A DNA stretch of 33,553 nt from Myxococcota bacterium (GTDB lineage: Bacteria > Myxococcota_A > UBA9160 > UBA4427): the NCBI GenBank assembly GCA_028278345.1, contig JANQEL010000140.1, forward strand, positions 1 to 33,553. The letters run 5' to 3'. The translations under genes were made by a program, and so were the position numbers. Below, in pieces: positions 1 to 7,947 of this stretch. The notes beneath the pieces are model-generated. The model was not told the DNA's origin, did no database searches, and saw only the letters and a list, made by a program, of their open reading frames with translations. Position 1 is the stretch's first letter. Each line of letters starts with the position of its first letter.

Positions 1-22
1 TGCCGCCTCGCTGCGAATAGTC

Positions 23-40
23 CCGGAATCGCCTCTCCGG
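23..40 (-). terminator. small hairpin after the yheU-like gene
   Basis: CCGGA (23-27) and TCCGG (36-40) form a 5-bp stem with an 8-nt loop directly after the stop codon at 42-44. No T-tract follows on the minus strand, so this is a weak candidate for an RNA 3' end. Confidence 0.2.
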
Positions 41-41
41 A

Positions 42-308
42 TCAACCCGCTTCGAGTTCGTGCTCGTTCACGAGGTTGACCTTCTCCTCGTCACGGTCGA
101 AGACGATGCAGACCTCGCCGTCGTCGAGTTGCTTGCGAACGGCGGCGACCTTGTCCTCCAGGCTGCGTTCGACTTCGCCGTAGTCGGTGCCATCGCGGCT
201 CACGAATTCCTCGACGAGGCCGTTCACGGCCGTTTCGGAGAGGTCTCCGGGCGAGAGCACGAGGAAGCGCTCGGAGAGATCGGGCTCGTCTCCGGGGTCG
301 AAGGACAT
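42..308 (-). CDS. YheU/UPF0270-like small protein
   Basis: An 88-residue soluble protein. The middle part resembles the YheU (UPF0270) family: a segment reading LVEEFVSRDGTDYG, then an EVERSLEDKVAAVRKQL helix, then a short beta strand (EVCIVFD). The family's molecular function is not established. I placed the start at the ATG at 308 because the frame upstream of it lies inside the 3' end of the transketolase gene and looks like low-complexity Arg/Ser shadow translation. The gap to the transketolase stop is 16 nt on the same strand, so the two are probably co-transcribed. The product is acidic, with about 18 residues before the family-like part. Assignment rests on recalled family resemblance only. 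Confidence 0.72.
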   Translation of the reverse strand: MSFDPGDEPDLSERFLVLSPGDLSETAVNGLVEEFVSRDGTDYGEVERSLEDKVAAVRKQLDDGEVCIVFDRDEEKVNLVNEHELEAG

Positions 309-324
309 CGCGTGGCCCGGCGCT

Positions 325-2370
325 TCAGCCCGCGAGGAAGTCGCGAATCCGCGGCGCCAGCTCATCGGCGGTGAAGCCGAAGTGCCGGGCGAGGTCGCCC
401 GCCGGGGCCGAGGCACCGAAGCGATCCATCCCGCAGACGAGGCCCTGCGGACCCACCAGGGTGGCGAGGCACTGCGCCGTACCCGCCTCGACCGCAACCG
501 CGGGCACGCCGGCCGGCAGCAGGCTCTCGATGTAGTCCCCGCCCTGCTTCTTCAGCAGTTCCAGCGAGGGCACGGAGACCACCCGCACCTTCTTGCCCTC
601 ACCCGAAAGCGTCTCGGCCGTGTCGCAGGCCAGCGACACCTCGGAACCGCTCGCCACGATCACGACATCCGGCGCGCCATGGCAATCGCGAATCGCGTAG
701 CCACCCCGCAGCACCGTGGCGGCGTCGAAGCCCGCATGGCGATCGAGGGCCGGAACACCCTGACGCGTGAGCGAGAAGGCCACGGGGCCTTCCGCGTTCT
801 CGATCGTCCAGGCGTACGACATCGCCGTCTCGAGCCCGTCGGCCGGGCGGAAGACCGTGAGCCCCGGAATCAAGCGCAGCGAATCGACCTGCTCGATCGG
901 CTGGTGGGTCGGGCCGTCTTCGCCGACGTAGAACGAATCGTGGGTGAAGACGAAGATCGAGCGCAGCTTCATCAACGCCGCGAGGCGAATCGCCGGTCGC
1001 AGGTAGTCGCTGAAGATCAGGAAGGTGCCCGAGTAGGGAAGGAAGGTGCCTTCGAGGGCCAGGCCGTTCGTGATCGCGCCCATGGCGTGCTCGCGCACAC
1101 CGAAGTGGATGTTGCGCCCCGCGAACTCACCGCGGCCCACCACGCCGACGTCCTTGATGATCGGCGGCGCCGCCGAACCCGCGAGGTCCGCCGAACCGCC
1201 GGCCATGTAGGGCACCAGGGTCGAGAGCTTCTGCAGCACCGCACCGGAGTGCTGGCGCGTCGCCTTTTCGATGTCCATGCCTTCGCACAGGCTCGCCGCG
1301 AGACCGGCGGGCACGCTGCGACCCCGGGCCGCATCGAAGGCGGCCGCACTCTCCGCGTTGGCGCTGCGCCACGCGTCCGTCTTCGCATCGAGGGCGACGC
1401 GCTCTTCGCGCTTTTCCTGGGAGCGCCTCGCGAAGTAGGCCCGCACGTCGTCGGGCACGTGGAAGTCGGGGGCCGCCGGCCAGCCCATGTGTTCCTTGGC
1501 CACGGGCACGTCATCGGCGCCGAGCCCGGCACCGTGGGCCTTGCTCGTGCCCTCGATCATCGGTCCGCCCAACCCGATCAGGGTGCGCGTGATCAGCAGG
1601 CTGGGCCGCGACGTCTCGCGCTTCGCCGTTTCGAGGGCCGCGCGGATCGCCTTGTGGTCCTGTCCTTCGAGGCCATCGATCACGTGCCAGCCATAGCTCT
1701 CGTAGCGGCCCTTCACGTCCTCGCTGAAGGTGATGTCGGTGCCGCCGTCGATCGTGATCTTGTTGTCGTCGTAGAGGAATACGAGGTTGCCGAGCCCGTG
1801 GTGTCCCGCGAAGGAGCAGGCCTCACCCGATACGCCCTCCATCAGGTCGCCATCACCGAGTACGCCGTAGATGGTCTGGCAGCCGGGCGCGCCGTCGTCG
1901 CCGTTACCGAATTGCGCGCCCGCCATCTTCGCACCGAGTGCGATGCCGACGGCGTGCGCGATGCCCTGCCCGAGCGGCCCCGTCGTCGTCTCGACCCCGG
2001 GCGTATCTCCGTATTCGGGATGGCCGGGGGTATTCGACTCGAGTTGACGGAAGTCGCGCAGATCATCCATCGACACGTCGTAGCCGAACAGATGCAACAG
2101 CGAGTAGAGCAACATCGATGCGTGCCCGTTCGAGAGCACGAAGCGATCGCGCATCGCCCAATCGGGATCGGTCGGGTCGAAGCGCAGTTGGCCGTTCCAC
2201 AACTCGAAGACCGGACCGGCCAACGCCATCGGTGCACCGAGGTGCCCGGAGTTCGCCTTGCGTACGGCATCCACCGACAGGAAGCGGATGGTGTTTTCGA
2301 TCTTCTGACGTAGCTCGGGTGATAGGTCGTTCGATTCGCTCGGCGATTCGCTGGGCATCGAGGGGCTCAC
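325..2370 (-). CDS. tkt: transketolase
   Basis: A full-length (681 aa) thiamine-diphosphate enzyme that moves two-carbon ketol units between sugar phosphates in the pentose phosphate pathway and the Calvin cycle. Visible landmarks are the substrate-binding His43 in SGHLGAPM, the ThDP/metal motif GDGDLMEG at 172-179 followed by DDNKITIDG at 201-209, and the catalytic Glu427 in GVREHAMG, which activates the thiamine ring. The C-terminal domain (about residues 550-681) completes the usual three-domain layout. The first 15 or so residues (Ser/Pro rich) may be over-called, since an in-frame ATG lies 12 nt further in (2358). The gene follows tRNA-Pro by about 125 nt and precedes the YheU-like gene. 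No fructose-bisphosphatase or Rubisco gene is nearby, so a general pentose-phosphate role is the simplest reading. Confidence 0.97.
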   Translation of the reverse strand: MSPSMPSESPSESNDLSPELRQKIENTIRFLSVDAVRKANSGHLGAPMALAGPVFELWNGQLRFDPTDPDWAMRDRFVLSNGHASMLLYSLLHLFGYDVSMDDLRDFRQLESNTPGHPEYGDTPGVETTTGPLGQGIAHAVGIALGAKMAGAQFGNGDDGAPGCQTIYGVLGDGDLMEGVSGEACSFAGHHGLGNLVFLYDDNKITIDGGTDITFSEDVKGRYESYGWHVIDGLEGQDHKAIRAALETAKRETSRPSLLITRTLIGLGGPMIEGTSKAHGAGLGADDVPVAKEHMGWPAAPDFHVPDDVRAYFARRSQEKREERVALDAKTDAWRSANAESAAAFDAARGRSVPAGLAASLCEGMDIEKATRQHSGAVLQKLSTLVPYMAGGSADLAGSAAPPIIKDVGVVGRGEFAGRNIHFGVREHAMGAITNGLALEGTFLPYSGTFLIFSDYLRPAIRLAALMKLRSIFVFTHDSFYVGEDGPTHQPIEQVDSLRLIPGLTVFRPADGLETAMSYAWTIENAEGPVAFSLTRQGVPALDRHAGFDAATVLRGGYAIRDCHGAPDVVIVASGSEVSLACDTAETLSGEGKKVRVVSVPSLELLKKQGGDYIESLLPAGVPAVAVEAGTAQCLATLVGPQGLVCGMDRFGASAPAGDLARHFGFTADELAPRIRDFLAG

Positions 2371-2495
2371 GTTTCAGGCTTGCGCAGGGGGCGCGTCATT
2401 GGGGGGGCCCGAACGCCGGGACCTTACTACATCAAGAAGGTCGCGGGGCGCCGAGAAGACCGGGCGAGCGCAAAGCGGCTGATCGGCGCGCGCGG

Positions 2496-2572
2496 TGGTC
2501 GGGGTGGAGGGATTCGAACCCCCGACACTGAACCCCCAAAGTTCAGGCTCTACCAGGCTGAGCTACACCCCG
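2496..2572 (-). tRNA. tRNA-Pro (anticodon UGG)
   Basis: Read on the minus strand this 77-nt segment folds as a complete cloverleaf. The acceptor stem is CGGGGTG/CACCCCG, the D-stem GCTC/GAGC, the anticodon stem TGAAC/GTTCA around loop TTTGGGG (anticodon TGG), and the T-arm GGGGG-TTCGAAT-CCCTC. The discriminator A is followed by an encoded CCA at 2496-2498. The anticodon reads CCA and, by wobble, other proline codons. A TAGGAT hexamer lies just upstream of the mature 5' end, but no convincing -35 was found. Confidence 0.96.
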
Positions 2573-2633
2573 AAGGCTGAACATCCTACCAGCGCCATTC
2601 GGCATTCCCAGCGCTGCCGTGCTATCCACCTCC

Positions 2634-2715
2634 GACCGGCCAAACCCCATTTGAATCCGCGGGCCTTCTTACCCGCCGCGGGCGCCCTACCCGCCGCGGG
2701 CGCCCGAGGCCGGTC
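2634..2715 (+). repeat. leuC leader: 18-bp tandem repeat inside an inverted repeat
   Basis: Two adjacent copies of an 18-bp unit (2671-2688 and 2689-2706) differ only at the last base. Each contains the inverted element CCCGC-C-GCGGG and ends in GGCGCCC. The pair is enclosed by an exact 8-bp inverted repeat, GACCGGCC (2634-2641) and GGCCGGTC (2708-2715), so a leuC transcript could fold into a closed GC-rich structure about 25 nt before the start codon. No leader peptide with leucine codons is visible, so classical attenuation is not supported. Confidence 0.55.
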
Positions 2716-2739
2716 GAACACCCAATCCACGAGTCCAGT

Positions 2740-4149
2740 ATGAGTACCCAACCCAAGACCCTGTTCCAGAAGGTCTGGGATGCGCACCGCGTGCGCGATC
2801 TGCCCACCGGGCAGACCCAGCTCTTCATCGGCACCCACCTGATCCACGAAGTTACGAGCCCCCAGGCCTTCGCGATGATTCGCGAACTGGGGCTCGGCGT
2901 GCGCTTCCCGAGCCGCACCTTCGCAACCGTCGACCACATCGTGCCGACCGACACCCGCATTCGCCCTCTTTCGGACCCGCAGGCCGAGGAGATGATGAGC
3001 GCCCTCGAGGCCAACTGCCGTGAGTTCGGCATCGAGCTCTTCGACATCGCGAGCGGCCAGCAGGGCATCGTCCACGTGATCGGCCCCGAGCAGGGGCTGA
3101 CCCAGCCCGGCATGACGATCGCCTGCGGCGACAGCCACACCGCCACCCACGGCGCCTTCGGGGCGATCGCCTTCGGCATCGGCACGAGCCAGGTGCGCGA
3201 CGTGCTCGCCACCCAGACACTCGCGATGGCCCCGCTGAAGGTCCGCCAGGTGAACGTCACCGGGAAGCTGGGCGGCGGCGTCTACGCCAAGGACGTGACA
3301 TTGGCGATCATCCGCGCCCTCGGCGTGAACGGTGGCGTGGGCTTCGCGTACGAGTACGCGGGCGACGTGATCGAGGCAATGACCATGGAAGAACGCATGA
3401 CGCTCTGCAACATGGCGATCGAGGGCGGCGCGCGCTGCGGCTACGTGAACCCGGACGAAACGACCTACGAGTATCTGCGCGGTCGCCCGCGCTCGCCCCA
3501 GGGCGAGGCCTTCGATCGGGCCGTCGCTGAGTGGCGCGCGCTGGCGACTGATGAAGGCGCCGTCTTCGACGACGTGTTCGAACTCGCCGGGGCCGACATC
3601 GAGCCGACGGTGACCTGGGGCATCAACCCGGCCCAGAACCTCGGCGTGAACGAGCGCATCCCGAACGTGAACGACGTTTCCGACGAGGAGCGGGCGTCGA
3701 TCGCCGAGGCGCTCGAATACATGGACCTCACCCCCGGCAAGCGCATCGCGGGCACGCCGATCGACGTCGCCTTCATCGGCAGCTGCACCAACGGCCGCAT
3801 CTCCGACATGCGCGAAGCCGCGCGCGTCGCGAAGACGGGCAAGGTGAAGGACGGAGTCCGCGCCCTCGTCGTGCCCGGCTCCCACGAGGTGGCGAAGCTC
3901 GCCGAGGAAGAAGGTCTCGACGAGATCTTTCGCGCGGCGGGCTTCCAGTGGCGCGAACCCGGTTGCTCGATGTGCCTCGCCATGAACCCGGACAAGCTCC
4001 AGGGCCGCGAGATGTGCGCCTCCTCGAGCAACCGCAACTTCAAGGGTCGGCAGGGCTCGCCGACCGGACGTACGCTCCTGATGTCCCCGGCCATGGTCGC
4101 CGCCGCCGCGATCAACGGAAAGGTCATCGACGTACGGGAGGTCCTGTAA
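2740..4149 (+). CDS. leuC: 3-isopropylmalate dehydratase, large subunit
   Basis: A 469-residue aconitase-family protein. With LeuD it isomerises 2-isopropylmalate to 3-isopropylmalate in leucine synthesis. The three cysteines expected to hold the [4Fe-4S] cluster are present: Cys349 in IGSCTNGR, and Cys409 and Cys412 in [10 protein letters not shown]. The conserved [14 protein letters not shown] segment near residues 128-141 and the [11 protein letters not shown] segment near the C-terminus are also intact. The ATG at 2740 matches the usual LeuC start, and only a weak GAG precedes it. leuD begins 2 nt after the stop codon, so the subunits are made from one mRNA. leuB and leuA are absent from the window, which is common where leu genes are dispersed. 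Confidence 0.96.
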   Translation: MSTQPKTLFQKVWDAHRVRDLPTGQTQLFIGTHLIHEVTSPQAFAMIRELGLGVRFPSRTFATVDHIVPTDTRIRPLSDPQAEEMMSALEANCREFGIELFDIASGQQGIVHVIGPEQGLTQPGMTIACGDSHTATHGAFGAIAFGIGTSQVRDVLATQTLAMAPLKVRQVNVTGKLGGGVYAKDVTLAIIRALGVNGGVGFAYEYAGDVIEAMTMEERMTLCNMAIEGGARCGYVNPDETTYEYLRGRPRSPQGEAFDRAVAEWRALATDEGAVFDDVFELAGADIEPTVTWGINPAQNLGVNERIPNVNDVSDEERASIAEALEYMDLTPGKRIAGTPIDVAFIGSCTNGRISDMREAARVAKTGKVKDGVRALVVPGSHEVAKLAEEEGLDEIFRAAGFQWREPGCSMCLAMNPDKLQGREMCASSSNRNFKGRQGSPTGRTLLMSPAMVAAAAINGKVIDVREVL

Positions 4150-4151
4150 CG

Positions 4152-4748
4152 ATGGCCACGCGAAACATCGACAAGGTGGTGGGCACGGGCTGCGTATCGC
4201 GCGGCGACGACGTCGACACCGACCGCATCATCCCCGCGCGCTTCATGAAGGAAGTCACCTTCGACAACATGGGTGAGCATCTCTTCGAAGACGCTCGCGA
4301 GGCGGCCAAGGGCAATCACCCCCTCGACAACGAGGCCTACGAGGGTGCGCAGATCCTGATCGTCGGAAAGAACTTCGGCTGCGGCTCGTCGCGCGAGCAC
4401 GCGCCGCAGGCGCTGATGCGCTTCGGCTTCAACGCGTTCATCGGCGGCTCGTTCGCCGAGATCTTCGCGGGCAACTGCACCGCGATGGGGCTCGTGTGCG
4501 TGACGCTCCCCGACGACGACCTCGCCAAGGTGATGGACAGCGTCGAACTCGATCCGAAGCAGGAGATCACCATCGACGTCGATGCGCGCGCCGTCAGCTA
4601 CCGCGACGGCACCCTCGAATGCGGCATCCCCGACGGCACGCGCAAGCAGCTGCTCGAAGGCACCTGGGATGCGCTGGGGCTCCTGCTCGACGCCGGTGAC
4701 GGCATCGAATCGACGGGCAACGCGCTCTCCTACGTCTCCGGCTACTGA
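4152..4748 (+). CDS. leuD: 3-isopropylmalate dehydratase, small subunit
   Basis: A 198-residue small subunit of isopropylmalate isomerase, carrying the mobile swivel domain that binds substrate together with LeuC. Typical features are DVDTDRIIPARFM near residues 18-30, KNFGCGSSREHAPQAL near residues 75-90, and GNCTAMGL further on. The start at 4152 lies 2 nt beyond the leuC stop (TAA-CG-ATG) and gives a standard N-terminus. A longer in-frame extension exists upstream but lies wholly inside leuC. The gene ends 12 nt from the convergent hydrolase gene, with no clear terminator between them. Confidence 0.96.
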   Translation: MATRNIDKVVGTGCVSRGDDVDTDRIIPARFMKEVTFDNMGEHLFEDAREAAKGNHPLDNEAYEGAQILIVGKNFGCGSSREHAPQALMRFGFNAFIGGSFAEIFAGNCTAMGLVCVTLPDDDLAKVMDSVELDPKQEITIDVDARAVSYRDGTLECGIPDGTRKQLLEGTWDALGLLLDAGDGIESTGNALSYVSGY

Positions 4749-4760
4749 GCCTTCGCGCGT

Positions 4761-5522
4761 TCAGCGCGGGCCGGGGCGCGGGGGGAAGTTCTCGGCATTG
4801 CCCGGGCTATCCGGGCTTCCGCTCGCCATCGCACCCTCGACGAACTCGCGGATGGCGGGGCCGACCACGTCGGCGTGGCTGCGGTGCACGTGGTGCCCGG
4901 CGTCGTCGATCCACATCGAAGCCAGCCAGGGCAGGCGCTTCTTGTAGACATCGAAGGCGACGTGATACTGCTTGTCGCGGCTCCCGAGCACCTGCATCAC
5001 AGGCAAGCGAATCGCCTCGAGGTTGTTCATCACCAGTTCGTCGTGCTGGTAGGCCATCTTCGCGGCGGGTGGCGGGATGTCGAAGGTGTCCTTCGCCTTG
5101 CTCACGTAGCCGTTCCACTCTTCGCGCTTCTCGGCATTGCGGTAGCCCGGGCCCGTTGCGATCAGCACGAGGCCGCGGAGGTTCGTGAGGTCGCGCACGG
5201 CACGGTGCTGCGAGAGGTAGCCGCCGAGGGAGTGCCCGATGAGCACGACCTCTCGCCCCACCCGCTCGATCATCGCTTCGAGATCGTCGAGCGCGCGTTG
5301 CATCGAGTAGGCGTCGTCGTCGGTGGGCTTCGGCGAAGCGCCGTGCCCGAGCATGTCCCAGGTCCAGCATTCGAAGCCCGATAGATGGGGAAGTAGCTCC
5401 GTCCAGGTCTCGACGGTGTCCCCGAGACCGTGGGTAAGCAGGACGGCGGGGCCATCGCCGGTGCGGGTGTAGGCGACGGCGTCGTCGATGGGATCGGCGG
5501 TGGGCGATTCGGTGGAGGACAT
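4761..5522 (-). CDS. alpha/beta-fold hydrolase
   Basis: A 253-residue cytoplasmic hydrolase of the alpha/beta superfamily. The oxyanion segment HGLGDT is at 31-36, the nucleophile elbow GHSLGG at 96-101 (Ser98), and the likely acid Asp183 sits in LGSRDK with the base His210 in DAGHHVH, giving a complete catalytic triad. The substrate cannot be told from sequence; such proteins include esterases, C-C hydrolases and haloperoxidase-like enzymes. I chose the ATG at 5522 because a longer frame would overlap the end of the methyltransferase gene upstream. It lies 41 nt after that gene on the same strand and may share its transcript. It converges on leuD. Confidence 0.85.
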   Translation of the reverse strand: MSSTESPTADPIDDAVAYTRTGDGPAVLLTHGLGDTVETWTELLPHLSGFECWTWDMLGHGASPKPTDDDAYSMQRALDDLEAMIERVGREVVLIGHSLGGYLSQHRAVRDLTNLRGLVLIATGPGYRNAEKREEWNGYVSKAKDTFDIPPPAAKMAYQHDELVMNNLEAIRLPVMQVLGSRDKQYHVAFDVYKKRLPWLASMWIDDAGHHVHRSHADVVGPAIREFVEGAMASGSPDSPGNAENFPPRPGPR

Positions 5523-5563
5523 CGGAGGCGAGCCTATCGATTCAGTCCGTCCCGGTTCAATGC

Positions 5564-6316
5564 CTAGGTGCGAGGTCGATGACCGACCATGACGAGGCTC
5601 TTCCAGAGATAGGGAAGGCGGCCCGCACCCGTGTACTCGACGTTTTCGAAGCCGACTTCCCACAACAGCCGACTCAGGGTGTCGACCGACCAGAACTTGA
5701 TATGCCCGTAGTCGTACAGAGGGTCGTAGTGCGCGTCGTGGGCTCCCGTGACCGCGACCAGAATGTTCTTGACGTAGCCGTGGTAGGGAGTGGTCAAGAT
5801 GAGCTTTCCACCGGGCTTCAGAACGCTGAGCGCGTTGCGGACCAGGCCGCGGGGCAGGAAGACGTGCTCGATCACCTCGGTGCTGATGACCGCGTCATAG
5901 GGCTGGTCGAGGATGGGGCCCTCGAGTGGTGCGGTCGCGTCGGCCAGATAGATCTGTGCCTCCGGCACGTTCTTGCGCGCGATTTTCACACCCGACTCTG
6001 AGATCTCCAGCCCGTGGAGCTCCCAGCCGCGATCCCGCAAGGTCGCCAGGAGCGCGCCATTCCCGCATCCGAGGTCGAGCACGCGGGCGCCCTCCGGCAG
6101 GTCCGCGAGATACCGGTCCAGAACCGGAAGAATGTATTCGTGCGCGGTGATCGGCTTGGGATTGAGCCAGCTGTATTCCTCCTGTTCCCCCGTATTCTTC
6201 GTCGGTTCTGGGGGCGGGCTCAACGACACACCGCGAGCCCCGCGGTACGCGTAGCCACCGAGCACCACTGCCAGCACGAGGAGCACGGCTGCAATCGAAA
6301 TCACCAGGTTCTTCAT
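5564..6316 (-). CDS. membrane-anchored class I SAM methyltransferase
   Basis: A 250-residue protein with one N-terminal hydrophobic helix (about residues 4-22), a Pro-rich linker, and a class I methyltransferase domain. Motif I reads VLDLGCGNG at 79-87. It is followed by an acidic residue at the end of the next strand (GLEIS) and by a VISTEVIEHVF segment typical of the UbiG/Coq3-like Methyltransf_11/23 group. The single helix suggests attachment to the inner membrane with the catalytic domain in the cytoplasm, which would fit a lipid or quinone substrate, but nothing here fixes it. A GGAGAG ribosome-binding sequence precedes the ATG at 6316. The downstream hydrolase may be co-transcribed. Confidence 0.85.
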   Translation of the reverse strand: MKNLVISIAAVLLVLAVVLGGYAYRGARGVSLSPPPEPTKNTGEQEEYSWLNPKPITAHEYILPVLDRYLADLPEGARVLDLGCGNGALLATLRDRGWELHGLEISESGVKIARKNVPEAQIYLADATAPLEGPILDQPYDAVISTEVIEHVFLPRGLVRNALSVLKPGGKLILTTPYHGYVKNILVAVTGAHDAHYDPLYDYGHIKFWSVDTLSRLLWEVGFENVEYTGAGRLPYLWKSLVMVGHRPRT

Positions 6317-6386
6317 TCGCTATCTCTCCGTTGAATCACGATCGTAGGACACACGGCCCCCTTCTCGCCCGTCGAGCGAGCTCGAA

Positions 6387-7106
6387 CTACGGCTTCAGCT
6401 GCTGCGCGAGAAATTCCACGAGCCTGCTCCACGCATCCTTCGCCGCATCTTCGCGGTAGGCATCGGGATAGGTGTCGTTCATGAAGGCATGGCCGGCGCC
6501 TTCGTAGGTCACGCATTCGTGGGGGTGACTGACGCCGCCGAGTGCCTTCTCCAATGCCGCGATGTTGTCGGCGGTGATGTAGGGGTCGTCGGCGCCGAAG
6601 AAGGCGAGCAGCGGACAGTGGAGGCCGCCCGCAGCGGCGATCGGATCGCGCGGCTTCTTTGCGGGGTCGAGGCCACCGTCGCGCTGCATGAGTCCGTGGT
6701 CGTAGGAGAGCATCCCGTAGAACGGAGCCGCGGCCGCGAAGGTCGCATTCGGCTCGCACGCAGCCAGCACGGCGTACATGCCGCCCATACAGAAGCCCGT
6801 GAGGGCGACGCGATCGCCGGCCGTGTCTTCGTGCGCACGCAGGAAGTCACCCGCAGCGTGGATGTCGGCGATGATGTCAGGATCCGAAAGGTCCTGGATC
6901 CACGTGCCTGGGTCTTCGATCTTCACGCTCTCCATCGCGCGATACAGATCGAGGGCGAGCACGTGGTAGCCCTCCCCGGCGAGGCGCGTGGTGATGTCGC
7001 GCGTGTGATCCTTGAGACCCCAGACGTCGTGGATCAGCACGACCCCGGGGTGGGGGCCCGAATCGGGAACGGCGAGGAAACCGAAGTCGCAGGTCTGTGT
7101 CTTCAT
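6387..7106 (-). CDS. dienelactone hydrolase family protein
   Basis: A 239-residue alpha/beta hydrolase of the dienelactone hydrolase family, which opens enol-lactones in the chlorocatechol (modified ortho) route and also acts on other small esters. The catalytic triad is visible: Cys106 in the elbow GFCMGG, an Asp at 173 or 174 in FFGADDP, and His206 in GAGHAFMND. A cysteine nucleophile is characteristic of the family. No catechol dioxygenase or muconate enzyme is nearby, so the true substrate is open. There is no Shine-Dalgarno sequence. The ATG at 7106 lies exactly 7 nt after a perfect TATAAT on the minus strand, which predicts a leaderless mRNA. Confidence 0.92.
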   Translation of the reverse strand: MKTQTCDFGFLAVPDSGPHPGVVLIHDVWGLKDHTRDITTRLAGEGYHVLALDLYRAMESVKIEDPGTWIQDLSDPDIIADIHAAGDFLRAHEDTAGDRVALTGFCMGGMYAVLAACEPNATFAAAAPFYGMLSYDHGLMQRDGGLDPAKKPRDPIAAAGGLHCPLLAFFGADDPYITADNIAALEKALGGVSHPHECVTYEGAGHAFMNDTYPDAYREDAAKDAWSRLVEFLAQQLKP

Positions 7107-7129
7107 GGCGGCGATTATACTCGCGCCCG
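7106..7129. promoter_or_regulatory. overlapping divergent -10 elements, both predicted leaderless
   Basis: On the minus strand 7119 to 7114 reads TATAAT; after a 7-nt spacer the dienelactone hydrolase ATG begins at 7106. On the plus strand 7116-7121 reads TATACT; after a 7-nt spacer the phosphatase GTG begins at 7129. The two -10 elements share the central TATA. Neither gene has a Shine-Dalgarno sequence, and -35 matches are poor on both sides. The geometry suggests one bidirectional promoter with both transcripts starting at the start codons. Confidence 0.65.
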
Positions 7130-7938
7130 TGGAGCAGCCTCTTCAATACGTCGAAGAACTCGAGTTCGCAGTTCGACTCGCCATCGAAGCCGGTGACGTG
7201 ATCACCCATTGGAATCGCATCGGCGCGAAGCAGTGGGAGAAATCGGAGAACAACCCGGTTACCGAAGCCGACCTCGCCGCGGACCGTCACATCCGCGAAG
7301 CGATCGCCGAGTTCCATCCTGACGACGGCGTCCTCACCGAAGAGTCGGAAGACGATGCGCGCCGGCTCTCGTGCGAACGCGTGTGGATCATCGACCCGAT
7401 CGATGGCACGCGCGAGTTCACCGAGGGCGTTCCCGAATACGCCGTCTCGATCGCGCTCGCGGTCGCGGGGGTGCCGGTGCTCGGCGTCGTCCACAACCCG
7501 GCGATCGAGATCACCGTCGCAGGCGCGAAGGGACTCGGCGTGACGCGCAACGGGAGCCCCGCGAGCGTCTCGCGCTGCACCTCCCTCTCGCGCGCTCGCG
7601 TCATCGCGAGCCGCAGTGAGCACGAAGACGGGCGCCTCGACGCCTTCGAACCGCACTTCGGCGAACTCGTGCCGACGGGCTCGATCGCGTGGAAGCTCGC
7701 CTGCGTCGCATGCGGCGATGCGGACCTCAACCTCTCGCTCAAGCCGAAGCACGAGTGGGATGTGTGCGCCGGCGACTTCCTGATTCACGAAGCCGGGGGG
7801 CTGTATCGCGGTTTCGGTGGGCTGGGTGGCCCGTACAACCAGGCCGAGCCCGTGCGCGAGAACGCGATGATCGCCGGCCCCCGCCCCCTGGTCGAAGCCG
7901 TGATCGCGCTGGGTCGCGACCCGGAACCGCCCCGCTGA
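7129..7938 (+). CDS. inositol monophosphatase/CysQ-family phosphatase
   Basis: A 269-residue Mg-dependent phosphatase of the FIG superfamily (inositol monophosphatase, 3'(2'),5'-bisphosphate nucleotidase CysQ, histidinol phosphatase HisN type). Metal-binding residues are visible: the EESEDD stretch around 71-76 and DPIDGT at 89-94, followed by REF. The later segment KHEWDVCAGDFLIHEAGG carries the third metal Asp. CysQ (clearing PAP from sulfate assimilation) is a likely role because of the HEWD context, but sequence alone does not exclude an inositol or histidinol phosphate substrate. I chose GTG at 7129 because it sits at the predicted transcription start; an in-frame ATG at 7105 would begin upstream of the -10 element. 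Confidence 0.88.
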   Translation: MEQPLQYVEELEFAVRLAIEAGDVITHWNRIGAKQWEKSENNPVTEADLAADRHIREAIAEFHPDDGVLTEESEDDARRLSCERVWIIDPIDGTREFTEGVPEYAVSIALAVAGVPVLGVVHNPAIEITVAGAKGLGVTRNGSPASVSRCTSLSRARVIASRSEHEDGRLDAFEPHFGELVPTGSIAWKLACVACGDADLNLSLKPKHEWDVCAGDFLIHEAGGLYRGFGGLGGPYNQAEPVRENAMIAGPRPLVEAVIALGRDPEPPR

Positions 7939-7947
7939 GGCGCTCCG

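Noticed and set aside
187..2313. A very long open frame on the plus strand opposite transketolase
   Set aside because: Its translation is Arg/His/Ala-rich without any motif and mirrors the GC-rich codon pattern of the real gene on the other strand.
2671..2706. Tandem repeat as a CRISPR remnant
   Set aside because: Two copies without spacers and no cas genes; it is a plain 18-bp duplication.
2573..2739. Leucine attenuator with a leader peptide upstream of leuC
   Set aside because: No ATG or GTG short frame with leucine codons and no terminator/antiterminator pair with a T-run is visible.
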